Assembly: GCA_027451745.1 (NCBI GenBank)
Contig: DAIDIP010000001.1
Location: 186,001 to 250,000, forward strand
DNA: 64,000 nucleotides
Reading direction: 5' to 3'
Origin: Candidatus Melainabacteria bacterium
Lineage (GTDB): Bacteria > Cyanobacteriota > Vampirovibrionia > Obscuribacterales > Obscuribacteraceae
The notes under the pieces are model-generated. The model was not told the DNA's origin. It ran no database searches and saw only the letters and a list, made by a program, of their open reading frames with translations. Below are positions 9,301 through 18,377 of the stretch, one piece after another; positions within the stretch are counted from its first letter, which is position 1, and every line of letters begins with the position of its first letter. The translations under genes and the position numbers were made by a program.

Positions 9301-12300
9301 AAAAGTTATGCTATCGTATCTACCTATCCTATTTTGGTTCTATGGTTTGTATCTCCTGTACTTGCTTGGTGGGTTAGTCAGCCCCGCAAAGTACGGATAT
9401 ATGAGCTAAGTGCAGCACAGAAGTTGTTTCTTCGTACTCTGTCCCGTAAGACATGGTTTTTCTTTGAAAGTTTTGTTAACGCTGAAGAGAATTGGTTGCC
9501 TCCCGATAATTATCAAGAAAATCGACCAATCGCCGTTACCCATCGGACTTCTCCAACTAATATAGGCTTAGCTTTATTATCAAACTTATCAGCCTATGAT
9601 TTTGGTTATATTTCAATGGGCCGACTGGTAGGACTCACCGGCAATACTTTGCGTACCATGGCTTCCTTAGAACGCTATCGAGGACATTTTTACAACTGGT
9701 ATGATACCCAAACTCTTCAACATCTCTTTCCTGCTTATGTTTCAACAGTAGATAGTGGCAATTTAGCCGGAAGTCTTCTTACTTTAGAATTTGGTCTTAA
9801 TAGCCTGCCGAGTGACCAGATTATAAACAGTCAATTATATGAAGGACTTTGGGACACCTTGGTCCTGCTAGATAATTCGTTGAATCATTCAAAATTAAAA
9901 AGCATAGCCCAAATCAAAGATCATCTTGAATTGGCTAAACAAAAACCACCATCAAACATAAAAGCAACTAAATTGTTGTTAGAACAGCTCACGAAGCTTG
10001 CCCAAGATATTACTAACGATATAGATATCCACACTCAAAGTGATGAATATTTATGGGCAAACGCATTAATGCAAGAATGTGCAGAAGCGCTTGAAGAATT
10101 GAAGATGTTGATGCCTTGGACGACTCTCAATGAATTACCAATTGATTTAAGTGGTTTTCCTGATTTAGATACTATTCCTACCTTAAGACAATTGGCAAGC
10201 TTTGAAGAACAATTGCCGCAAAAAATTTCTGATATTGACAACAGCGAGCAATATTGCCCTGTGACAGAAAGAGATAAGCCGTATCTTGAATTATTCCGAA
10301 CAATTCTCCAGGGCAGTAGGCTAGCGAAAGAAAGGATCAGTACTATACGTTTTCTGGCGAATATAGCCGCTGAATTGAGAAGTTTTAACTATGATTTTCT
10401 GTTTGACAAAACCAGACGACTTTTATCTATAGGTTATAACGTCAGCGAACATAGACTAGATCATAGCTATTACGACCTCCTTGCTTCCGAAGCTCGACTG
10501 ACATATTTTTTGGGTATTGCTCAAGGACATATTCCCAAAGAAAGTTGGTTCGCTCTTGGACGTTTGTTAACTAACACAGGTGGTGAACCTGTCCTTGTTT
10601 CATGGAGCGGCTCTATGTTCGAATACTTAATGCCGCTTTTATTTATGCCAAGCTATGAAAATACGCTGCTTGATGAAACCTGTCGGGCAGCTATTAAAAG
10701 ACAAATTGAATATCTAAAAAATCGTAATATTCCCTGGGGAATTTCAGAGTGTGGTTATAATATTGTCGACTTGCGTGCCAACTATCAGTATAAAGCTTTT
10801 GGTGTCCCTGGGCTTGGACTCAAGCGTGGCTTAGCTGAAGATACAGTCATTGCTCCTTATGCCAGTGTCTTAGCGCTTATGCTGGAACCAGAAGAAGCAT
10901 ATTCCAATTTATTGAGATTATCTGCCGATAACTTTATGGGTAAATATGGTTTTTATGAGGCCATAGACTACACACCTTCTCGCCTTTCTCGCGGCCAAGC
11001 GTTTGCTATCATCGAGTCTTTCATGGCTCACCATCAGGGCATGAGCTTTCTTGCTTTAAATCATTTGCTTTTCAATAAGGCTATGCCAAAAAGATTTGGG
11101 CTTGATCCTTCAGTTCAGGCGACTACTCTTTTGCTGCATGAACGCGTGCCAGTAACAGAAATAGCTGAGTTGCGTACAAGTGAGGCAGCCGAAATACGCC
11201 CTGAGACTCATGAAGGACCAGTACCGGTCAGAATTTTTGATACACCCAATACAAATGCTCCAGAAATACAATTACTTTCAAATGGGCGTTTTCACCTAAT
11301 GGTCAGCAATGCTGGCGGAAGTTATAGCGCCTGGAAAGACTTGGCTGTTACTCGCTGGTATGAAGATAGTACTCTCGATAATTGGGGAACCTTTTGTTAT
11401 ATACGCGATGAAGAAACATCTGAATTCTGGTCGATTGCCTATCAGCCGACACATCAAAAGCTTGAAAGCTATGAAGCAATTTTTTCTCCTGCTCGTGTGG
11501 AGTTCCGTGGTTCTAAGAATGACTTTGACGCTCACTGTGAAATAACAGTTTCTCCTGAAGATGACATTGAGGTGCGCAAGATACGCATTACCAATCGGGG
11601 ACGCAGAAGTAGAACTATATGTATTACCAGCTATGCAGAGGTTGTTTTGGCAACAGCTATCTCTGATGCAATACACCCTGCTTTTAGTAATCTTTTTGTA
11701 CAGACTGAGATAATCAAAGAACGTCAAGCAATCCTTTGTCAACGTCGGCCACGATCTCGGTCCGAGCAACCACCATGGATGTTTCATTTAATGGCTGTTC
11801 ACGGAGCGCAAATTAAAGCTGTTTCTTATGAAACCAGTCGAGCTAAGTTTATCGGTAGAGATCGTCATATTGATCATCCTCAGGCAATAAGAACTTCTGC
11901 TCCTCTTTCAGGCTCAGAAGGTTCCGTACTAGATCCCATAGTAGCTATTCGATATCTTATAACAATTGGTCCAGAAGAGTCTGCTCTTATAAATATCGTC
12001 ACAGGTATTGGTGAAACCAAAGAATTATGCCTGAGTCTGGTAGAGAAATATCAAGATTGGCATTTAGCCGAGCGAGTCTTCGATCTTGCAGTGACGCATA
12101 GCGATGTAGTGCTTCGGCAACTTAATGCTAGTGAAGCGGATGCTCAATTATACGCAAAACTTGCCAGTTCTATTGTTTATCCAAATGCCAATCTGAGAGC
12201 CGAAGCTACTATTATTGCCAAAAATCGCAGAGGACAATCGGGACTTTGGGGTTACGCAATATCTGGTGATCTACCAATAGTGCTTTTGAAGATTCAAGAT

Positions 12301-15087
12301 GCAGCAAATATCGATCTGGCACGGCAAATGATACAAGCTCATGCGTATTGGCGATTAAAAGGACTAAAAGTAGATTTAGTTATCTGGAACGAGGACCGTG
12401 CTGGTTACAGACAATTATTACAAGAACAAATATTGGGACTGATAGCAGCAGGAGCGGAAGCCAACTTAATTGATAAACCGAGTGGCATCTTTTTGAGATC
12501 CGCAGAACAAATTTCTACTGAGGATCGCATATTATTCGAATCTGTGGCGAGAATTATTATTAACGATGTGGATGGACCCTTGTCCCAGCAAACTACTAAA
12601 CGTGTAACGATAGATACTAGATTACCTCGCCTTTCTCCTGTTAAAAGTCATATTCAGGAACAAGCACCGCTTAATTTACCGCATCGTTCTGATCTGATTT
12701 TCTTCAACGGTTGCGGTGGGTTTACGGCAGACGGACGTGAATATGTAATAAGCACAATGTCAGGGCATAGTACACCGGCTCCTTGGTCAAACGTATTAGC
12801 CAATCCAATGTTTGGCACAGTAATAACTCAGAGCGGTTCAGCTTATACCTGGCGTGAGAATGCCCATGAATACCGTCTTACGCCTTGGCACAATGATCCA
12901 GTTAGCGATCTGTCTGGTGAGGCTATTTATATTCGCGATGAAGAGACTGGATATTTTTGGTCACCTACGCCTTTACCAACTCCTAGCAATACGCCTTATA
13001 CAAGTCGACATGGTTTTGGTTATTCCGTATTTGAGCATAAAGAAAACGGTATAAGTTCGGAACTTTGGGTGTATGTAGCTTTGGACGCTCCGATAAAATT
13101 TTCGGTGCTAAAGATCCGCAATGAATCACAAAGGCCAAGACGACTATCTGCTACCGGCTATGTAGAATGGGTGCTTTCAGATCTTAGGGCGAAATCGGCA
13201 ATGCACATAGTAACCGAGTTAGATCCTAAAAGTGGGGCTCTATTTGCTCGCAATCCATATTCTATGGAATTTCCCGATCACATTGCATTTTTTGATGTTG
13301 ATGATGTTAACCGCACCGTAAGCGGTAATAGAACAGAGTTTTTAGGACGAAATGGTACACTTTCCAATCCTGCCGCAATGAGTTCTACGCGCTTATCGGG
13401 AAAATTAGGCGCAGGGCTTGATCCTTGCGCAGCAATTCAAGTACCGTTCGAACTTGATGTTGGTGAAGAATACCAAGTTACTTTCAGACTTGGGGCTGGA
13501 TATGATACTGAAGACGCTACGGCTGTAGTAAATCGTTTTCGCGGGACGCAAGCTGCGCACACCGTTCTCTCTTCGATATTTGAATATTGGAAACACACTC
13601 TGGGCTCGGTATATATTGAAACGCCAGATCAATCTTTAAATGTTCTAGCTAACGGTTGGCTTTTATACCAAACTATTGCTGCACGACTTTGGGCTCGTAG
13701 TGGTTACTATCAATCTGGCGGTGCTTTCGGTTTTCGTGATCAACTTCAAGATGCAATGGCGCTTATTCATTCCGAGCCTATGCTATTGCGTGAACATTTA
13801 CTTTTATGTGCATCCCGTCAGTTTAGAGAAGGAGATGTCCAACACTGGTGGCATCCTCCCTCAGGTAGAGGTGTGCGCACACATTGCTCTGATGATTATC
13901 TTTGGTTACCACTTGCTACCTGTCGCTATGTATTGCACACCGGTGATACAGGTGTACTAGATGCCCAAATTCACTTTTTAGAGGGACGCCTTTTAAATCC
14001 CGAGGAGGATTCTTATTATGATTTACCAATTCGCTCGGATGAAGTAGCTAGCTTATATGAGCATTGTGTCCGATCTATACAAAAGGGCCTAGATTTTGGT
14101 GAACATGGCTTACCTTTAATGGCTGGTGGCGACTGGAATGACGGTATGAATCTAGTGGGCTACAAAGGCAAAGGCGAAAGTGTTTGGCTTGCATTTTTTC
14201 TTTATGATGTATTGAAACAATTTGCTAAGGTTGCTTATTTGCGCGGGGACGAAAATTTTGCCAAACATTGCCAAGAAAAAGCTAGTCAATTACAGGGCAA
14301 TATAGAAAAGCATGCTTGGGATGGAGAATGGTATCGTCGTGCCTATTTTGATAATGGTATGCCCTTAGGCTCTAAGTCCAATCCAGAATGTAAGATTGAT
14401 TCAATATCGCAAAGTTGGTCCGTGCTATCTACTGCAGGAGATCCAGAAAGACAATACCTAGCGATGCAATCAGTTGACAATCATCTAGTCAGGCGGAAAG
14501 AAAAATTAATTCAACTTCTCGATCCGCCTTTTGATAAATCAGATTTAGATCCGGGCTATATAAAAGGGTATGTGCCTGGGGTAAGAGAAAATGGCGGACA
14601 GTATACGCATGGTGCTATTTGGACTGTAATGGCCTTTGCTGCTTTAAAAAATAATGACAAGGCGTGGGAGTTATGGTCGATCATAAATCCGGTTAATCAC
14701 GGTACTTCGCAAGAAGAAATATCAACGTATAAAGTTGAGCCATATGTTGCTGCAGCGGACATTTATGCCATCTCCCCCCATATTGGACGCGGTGGCTGGA
14801 CATGGTACACAGGCTCAGCTGGTTGGATGTACCGTTTGATTACAGAATCTCTTCTAGGGCTTACTTTAGACATAGACAAACTATCATTTGCGCCTTGTTT
14901 ACCATCGCACTGGAATGAATTTAAATTGCATTATCGTTATAGGGAGACTACATATCATATAAATGTATTTCCAAAAGCTAGCAAGCAGACAAGTGTCGTT
15001 GTGGATGGGGTTGTCCAGACGGATGGCTTAATTCACTTAGTAGATGATCGGCACGATCATAATGTGGAAATCAAATTACCTTACTAA
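6358..15087 (+). CDS. ndvB: cyclic beta-1,2-glucan synthase (NdvB/ChvB type; GT84 + GH94)
   Basis: A giant inner-membrane protein of about 2,909 aa, close to the length of rhizobial and Brucella cyclic glucan synthases. These use UDP-glucose to build and cyclise periplasmic beta-1,2-glucan. Membrane segments lie near residues 424-490, 840-885 and 970-1010. Between the first two is the glycosyltransferase domain with DTDT (647-650) and QQRW (793-796). A glycoamylase-like middle region carries NWYDTQTLQHLFP. The C-terminal part has two beta-rich halves and a GH94 phosphorylase domain with GDWNDG (2591-2596), the part thought to set ring size. There is no ATG for the first 50 codons. I prefer the TTG at 6358 (GGGGA eight bases upstream) over the TTG at 6343. 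It is monocistronic and divergent from the ADO-like operon. Confidence 0.92.
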   Translation: MRGSSQNLLTNLSQLLSSSGKSAIHSLPQKFILDDPPLRSELFSADQMEQYGKKLAASHRLSAERYPDQLLKRLSENETVLTEGLHLLTVAVREGRRITPAEEWLVDNFYLIEEQIRLAKRHLPKNYSKQLPRLEGGRSAGLPRVYDIALEIISHGDGRIDPDSLSRFIVAYQSVQHLKLGELWAIPIMLRLALIENLRRIAGRVARNRIERDQADFWAQQMIEIAENDPKNLILVIADMARSKPPMGGSFVAELVRRLQGQSAALALALPLTWIEQWLSESGLTIAQLIHSDSQQQAIEQVSISNSIASLRFLESMNWQDFVESKSIVEQTLRQDPTGTYANMDFATRDHYRHVIEKMAKHTRLPEARLAQLAIKLAQDAMHSNGRDLQAGHVGYYLIDDGLLQLQKAAGIQNPIGAILEINHYPIHLVIYVAFILLISILCTLPPILYLYSLSVRVWILIAVSVSLFIGISQFAITIVNWLVTLVVKPHALPRMDFSEGIPLDCRTLVVIPSMLLNAPHVEELVAALEVHYLANQDSNLHFGLLTDFKDSKQEKTPSDDALLALCKKRIDALNEKYSNGTDNTFFLFQRPRKWNANEQLWMGYERKRGKLGDLNALLRDYAEDRFLLIAGKTRILSGVKYVITLDTDTRLPRDEGKQLAAAMAHPLNHPRIDNRKRIVIKGHGILQPRVSTALPDSNRSFYAFFNSSEAGIDPYTRAVSNVYQDLFDQGSFIGKGIYDVDAFEHVLKDRFPENRILSHDLIEGCYIRSGLLSDLELYESYPLSYIVDNLRQQRWIRGDWQLIGWLLPTVLNAKLRRDKNPLSALSKWKLLDNLRRSLVMPSLFFILVLSWCLLPPTRLWTIIVLAIIFTPLFFMSLFRLIRKPENVPLIQHWSSIRSAAQRQLIQEIFALANLPYETVSNLSTIVQTIVRVVFTHKKLLQWSTARQTEDQGQSHIFAFYQRMWCAPILTILLAFYLAIAKSYAIVSTYPILVLWFVSPVLAWWVSQPRKVRIYELSAAQKLFLRTLSRKTWFFFESFVNAEENWLPPDNYQENRPIAVTHRTSPTNIGLALLSNLSAYDFGYISMGRLVGLTGNTLRTMASLERYRGHFYNWYDTQTLQHLFPAYVSTVDSGNLAGSLLTLEFGLNSLPSDQIINSQLYEGLWDTLVLLDNSLNHSKLKSIAQIKDHLELAKQKPPSNIKATKLLLEQLTKLAQDITNDIDIHTQSDEYLWANALMQECAEALEELKMLMPWTTLNELPIDLSGFPDLDTIPTLRQLASFEEQLPQKISDIDNSEQYCPVTERDKPYLELFRTILQGSRLAKERISTIRFLANIAAELRSFNYDFLFDKTRRLLSIGYNVSEHRLDHSYYDLLASEARLTYFLGIAQGHIPKESWFALGRLLTNTGGEPVLVSWSGSMFEYLMPLLFMPSYENTLLDETCRAAIKRQIEYLKNRNIPWGISECGYNIVDLRANYQYKAFGVPGLGLKRGLAEDTVIAPYASVLALMLEPEEAYSNLLRLSADNFMGKYGFYEAIDYTPSRLSRGQAFAIIESFMAHHQGMSFLALNHLLFNKAMPKRFGLDPSVQATTLLLHERVPVTEIAELRTSEAAEIRPETHEGPVPVRIFDTPNTNAPEIQLLSNGRFHLMVSNAGGSYSAWKDLAVTRWYEDSTLDNWGTFCYIRDEETSEFWSIAYQPTHQKLESYEAIFSPARVEFRGSKNDFDAHCEITVSPEDDIEVRKIRITNRGRRSRTICITSYAEVVLATAISDAIHPAFSNLFVQTEIIKERQAILCQRRPRSRSEQPPWMFHLMAVHGAQIKAVSYETSRAKFIGRDRHIDHPQAIRTSAPLSGSEGSVLDPIVAIRYLITIGPEESALINIVTGIGETKELCLSLVEKYQDWHLAERVFDLAVTHSDVVLRQLNASEADAQLYAKLASSIVYPNANLRAEATIIAKNRRGQSGLWGYAISGDLPIVLLKIQDAANIDLARQMIQAHAYWRLKGLKVDLVIWNEDRAGYRQLLQEQILGLIAAGAEANLIDKPSGIFLRSAEQISTEDRILFESVARIIINDVDGPLSQQTTKRVTIDTRLPRLSPVKSHIQEQAPLNLPHRSDLIFFNGCGGFTADGREYVISTMSGHSTPAPWSNVLANPMFGTVITQSGSAYTWRENAHEYRLTPWHNDPVSDLSGEAIYIRDEETGYFWSPTPLPTPSNTPYTSRHGFGYSVFEHKENGISSELWVYVALDAPIKFSVLKIRNESQRPRRLSATGYVEWVLSDLRAKSAMHIVTELDPKSGALFARNPYSMEFPDHIAFFDVDDVNRTVSGNRTEFLGRNGTLSNPAAMSSTRLSGKLGAGLDPCAAIQVPFELDVGEEYQVTFRLGAGYDTEDATAVVNRFRGTQAAHTVLSSIFEYWKHTLGSVYIETPDQSLNVLANGWLLYQTIAARLWARSGYYQSGGAFGFRDQLQDAMALIHSEPMLLREHLLLCASRQFREGDVQHWWHPPSGRGVRTHCSDDYLWLPLATCRYVLHTGDTGVLDAQIHFLEGRLLNPEEDSYYDLPIRSDEVASLYEHCVRSIQKGLDFGEHGLPLMAGGDWNDGMNLVGYKGKGESVWLAFFLYDVLKQFAKVAYLRGDENFAKHCQEKASQLQGNIEKHAWDGEWYRRAYFDNGMPLGSKSNPECKIDSISQSWSVLSTAGDPERQYLAMQSVDNHLVRRKEKLIQLLDPPFDKSDLDPGYIKGYVPGVRENGGQYTHGAIWTVMAFAALKNNDKAWELWSIINPVNHGTSQEEISTYKVEPYVAAADIYAISPHIGRGGWTWYTGSAGWMYRLITESLLGLTLDIDKLSFAPCLPSHWNEFKLHYRYRETTYHINVFPKASKQTSVVVDGVVQTDGLIHLVDDRHDHNVEIKLPY

Positions 15088-15149
15088 CATACCGAATAAT
15101 ACAGGCTGTATGCACAAAGCCTTCTTAGTGTGCCTGCTAATACCAGTCT

Positions 15150-16268
15150 CTAATTACTAAAGATTATTTTTTCTAGATGTTCTGCTGTGCGCGTCCAAGT
15201 CAGCTCAGACAATTTATTTTTGGCAGGCAATTTCTCTACTTTGTCATCAATAATCAGTCGAATTATTTCACAAAGCTCATCGTAGTCTGGTTCCCACCAG
15301 TGTGCGCCGGCAAAAAATTCTCCGGTTGCCGGATCTCCTGGTAACTTTGCCTCAACTGGTTTTGCCGAAATAAGATGAGCAATATTATCGTGTAAATAAT
15401 CCAGATATGCCGAGTGCCGCGGCGCGATAAGCTGCAATCCACTTACACCGGCTTCAAGCATGGGCAAATCGAATCCTTCGCCATATGAAGTACTAATATA
15501 ATGGGTTGCTGAAGTATAAAGTCTAGGCATATCAATTGAGCTAAAAATTTGGCCTATATACAAAATAGGAGCAGCTTGACTAAAAGATTTGCCAGTGAAT
15601 TTTTCCAATCGCATTAAATTTTCTCGAAAGTTTTCTTTAGTACTTTGGGTATAAAATCCCGGTTTAAGGATTAGCAAGGCGTCATCTTCCGCGCTGGTTA
15701 CTGTTAGCCAGGCTCGTAATAATCCAATTATATTTTTGCGATCGCTTGCTTCAGAAATATTCAGGAATCGTGTTTTGAAATTGCTAACCGACCTTCCATC
15801 TGACGCGTAAAGTAAATGAGGTTCTATGTCCGGGTTGAACAATTTGCTATCAACACCAAGCGGACAAACTATTAACTTCTCTTCCGGCACACCGCTATCA
15901 ATCCATGCCTGTTTGCAAAAATTAGCTGGAACAATAATGAGATCATGCTCCTCGCTGTGTCTAACCCAGAGTGCAGGGATACGATCGGCCTCAAACATCG
16001 TATAATTTATTATTCTCTCTCCTTTCTTAGATTGAACCTGATGCGGCATGGAGAAAAACAAATGTGTGTCTGCATCTATAGATCGTTGCAATTGTTCAAA
16101 CCATTGATCCTGCAGCAGCAATGGTAGTTTTGCCGGACTCCATTCAGGTAAATCAGTAAGCCCCACTTCAAGACCAGCTTTATATAACGCTTTTACAATA
16201 TAGCGGGTGTGATTGTCGTACCCTGTGATTCCTTTATATGGTCCGGTTATTTTTAGCTTTCTTCTCAT
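15150..16268 (-). CDS. glycosyltransferase family 4 (group 1)
   Basis: GT-B fold glycosyltransferase, probably cytoplasmic and part of the polysaccharide cluster. The N-terminal half opens with KITGPYKGITGYDNHTR, a typical acceptor-side start. The hinge has VCPLGVDSKLFNPD, and the donor-binding half has the EGFDLPMLE motif (E-x7-E type) followed by GVSGLQLIAPRHSAY. I chose the ATG at 16268 because homologous sequence begins there and it lies 19 bases after the stop of the Stealth gene; the frame extends to an ATG at 16325 that overlaps that gene by 38 bases and adds an atypical N-terminus. It probably forms an operon with the Stealth gene. The sugar donor cannot be read from the sequence. Confidence 0.85.
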   Translation of the reverse strand: MRRKLKITGPYKGITGYDNHTRYIVKALYKAGLEVGLTDLPEWSPAKLPLLLQDQWFEQLQRSIDADTHLFFSMPHQVQSKKGERIINYTMFEADRIPALWVRHSEEHDLIIVPANFCKQAWIDSGVPEEKLIVCPLGVDSKLFNPDIEPHLLYASDGRSVSNFKTRFLNISEASDRKNIIGLLRAWLTVTSAEDDALLILKPGFYTQSTKENFRENLMRLEKFTGKSFSQAAPILYIGQIFSSIDMPRLYTSATHYISTSYGEGFDLPMLEAGVSGLQLIAPRHSAYLDYLHDNIAHLISAKPVEAKLPGDPATGEFFAGAHWWEPDYDELCEIIRLIIDDKVEKLPAKNKLSELTWTRTAEHLEKIIFSN

Positions 16269-16287
16269 ATCAGCTCTGAAGAGATAT

Positions 16288-17343
16288 TCATTTTTCGAAA
16301 CTTGATGGGTTTGGAAAATAATCATTGAGGAATTTTTGCACTACTATATATTTATCTTTTGGGTCCTTATGCCAATTATCATTAATTGTAAAAAACTGAG
16401 GGCGGTCTCGTTTGATTTTTTCTAGTTCTTGTACCGCTAGCTCTAAAGGTTCTTTGATCATGACGAACGTACAATTTTCTGAAACTTCCTCAACTAATTC
16501 GACTCTTTTTGCAAACGCCTCATAGTGAGGATACAGCACATAGAGGGCTGCTGAATTGGGGGTTCTGAATCGCATAGCAGAACCGTTAAGAAATTCAGTT
16601 TTCCATATTTCTTGAACTTCAATTATGCTGTGTCGGTCAAATAAGCAAGGCGCGTGAGAAAGCATAACAAATTTAAAATCTCCAAAATAATTTTTGAGAA
16701 GAACATGGTTAAAAGCTAACCATTTAAAGGTCAGGTCACTTTCCTCACTAAATTCTGGCAATATCCATGCTTCAACTCTTATCTTTGGCTTGCCGTCGGT
16801 AGAAATAAAATCTGCACGAATAGTTTTTTTACCGAGGAACATATCATCGTTAAAATATAAGAAACGTTTAGACAATCCTTTGATTCGATGCAAATGTGTC
16901 TCAATTGCTAAAGAATTGAAAGTAGGCAAATGAGATTGATCGGGGAAAATCTCTGAATGCTTTACTAAGCTCAGACGCGGATGTTTCACATTTAACCAAG
17001 ATGGAACTTGCCCATTAGTAACTAAGAAGATGCGATTAATCCAAGGAGCATTTATTTCTAGTGATCTCAAGGAATAACGTAATTCTTCGCTATCGCGATA
17101 ACGATGTTGATGATAATTAAGAGGATCTCCAGGCGGATTCTCTAAGTCATAATATTTATCAAAGTCTTTTGCAAATTGTGTATCAGCGCTATCAACCCAA
17201 GTATAGACAGCGTCGATATCGTCAAGACGCGGTTGTAAACCTTTCTCAGCACTTTGCAATGCACCACGACAGAGTGATTTAACTCTAGAGCTTAATAACG
17301 AAGTTATTTGATAGATCTTGTTTGTCCAATTGTCACGTGTCAT
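16288..17343 (-). CDS. Stealth-family sugar-phosphotransferase
   Basis: All the early conserved regions of the Stealth family are visible. CR1 is DIDAVYTWVD (42-51). CR2 is the block from RYRDSEELRYSLRSLEINAP to NGQVPSWLN (81-118). CR3 is LPTFNSLAIE to YFNDDMFLGK (139-172). A CR4-like C-terminus follows. Stealth proteins transfer hexose-1-phosphate units and include capsule polymerases and the eukaryotic GlcNAc-1-phosphotransferase. The protein probably adds phosphodiester-linked sugar to the surface polymer made by this cluster. It is first in a two-gene minus-strand unit with the GT4, and divergent from the FkbM gene. Confidence 0.88.
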   Translation of the reverse strand: MTRDNWTNKIYQITSLLSSRVKSLCRGALQSAEKGLQPRLDDIDAVYTWVDSADTQFAKDFDKYYDLENPPGDPLNYHQHRYRDSEELRYSLRSLEINAPWINRIFLVTNGQVPSWLNVKHPRLSLVKHSEIFPDQSHLPTFNSLAIETHLHRIKGLSKRFLYFNDDMFLGKKTIRADFISTDGKPKIRVEAWILPEFSEESDLTFKWLAFNHVLLKNYFGDFKFVMLSHAPCLFDRHSIIEVQEIWKTEFLNGSAMRFRTPNSAALYVLYPHYEAFAKRVELVEEVSENCTFVMIKEPLELAVQELEKIKRDRPQFFTINDNWHKDPKDKYIVVQKFLNDYFPNPSSFEK

Positions 17344-17480
17344 TTTTTTGACTCAAGCAAAAGACTGTTAATGGAGGGACTAAAAATTATAATGCGTTTT
17401 GATAAGTATTAAACCGAATTCAAGGGCGGATTTTGCGATATCATTCTTTGCGCGTGTAGTCCACCGAGGCAGCAGAGCAA

Positions 17481-18335
17481 ATGCTTGAAGAAAAATCACA
17501 AGTTACTGATGAAAAAATTATGCTGGCAAGCACTAATGAAGGACTCTTTTTCATTGATTTGCAGGATAAGTATATTGGTCATAGTATAGCCAAATATGGT
17601 GTATGGGAAGCAACTGAAACTGCTTGGTTTAAAAGTATACTGCGCAGTGGTGACTGCGTAATAGATGTCGGTGCTAATCTTGGCTGGTACACAATAGTAG
17701 GTGCTCGCCTTGTTGGCCCGGAAGGGAGAGTATTATCTTTTGAACCTGATCCCTACAATTTTGGTCTTTTAAAGGATAACGTTACTAAAAATGGATTTTT
17801 AGAGCGTTGCTATTTATTTCAAGTAGCGCTTCTAGAACAATTGGGTGTTTGCAGGCTGGAACTCTGTCCAAACAATCTAGGGGATCATCGGGTGCGTTTT
17901 TGTTTGCCAAACGAGGGTGATGAAAACCTATTTGTTGAAGATCAAAGATCTACAATCGCAGTCAAGTGTGATTCACTTGATGCTATTCGGCGTCAAGCAG
18001 GACTTGAGGACAGACCGACACGTCTTTTGAAGATGGATTGTCAGGGGGCGGAGATAGCTGTTTTGAAAGGTGCCAGTCAAACCCTTGCCACAACAGATTA
18101 CCTTCTTACGGAATATTGGCCGTATGCTATTCACAGATCGCCCTATAGTGCCGGTGATCTTGTAGAGTGTGTCACCGAATCCTTTTATGAATTTGGCAGA
18201 CTCAGCGAAGGAGATATAATTTATCAGCCTATAGATAAATTGGCCAGTGATCTCACTAGACCGATGAGTGTACATAGTGGAGTGCATGCTTACACTATGT
18301 ATATCTTTCGGAAGAAAATGCCGGATTCAGTATAA
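17481..18335 (+). CDS. FkbM-family SAM-dependent methyltransferase
   Basis: A 284-aa protein with the SAM-binding motif VIDVGANLGWYT (60-71), the acidic residue after strand 2 in SFEPDPYNF (86-93), and the FkbM core ending near LLKMDCQGAEIAVLKGA. FkbM enzymes usually O-methylate sugars or polyketides; inside a glycosyltransferase cluster a sugar methylation role, perhaps capping a polymer, is likely. A TATAAT at 17388-17393 could be its -10 element, with only a weak -35. The ribosome binding site is weak. The next gene starts 42 bases downstream on the same strand, so they may be co-transcribed. Confidence 0.88.
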   Translation: MLEEKSQVTDEKIMLASTNEGLFFIDLQDKYIGHSIAKYGVWEATETAWFKSILRSGDCVIDVGANLGWYTIVGARLVGPEGRVLSFEPDPYNFGLLKDNVTKNGFLERCYLFQVALLEQLGVCRLELCPNNLGDHRVRFCLPNEGDENLFVEDQRSTIAVKCDSLDAIRRQAGLEDRPTRLLKMDCQGAEIAVLKGASQTLATTDYLLTEYWPYAIHRSPYSAGDLVECVTESFYEFGRLSEGDIIYQPIDKLASDLTRPMSVHSGVHAYTMYIFRKKMPDSV

Positions 18336-18377
18336 ACGCTACACTTCCCCAATCTTGTCAGTCTTCACGTTAACCAT

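Noticed and set aside
15101-15140. Weak hairpin (GCACA with TGTGC) between ndvB and the GT4 gene as a terminator
   Set aside because: Stem of five bases with a long loop and no T-run on either strand.
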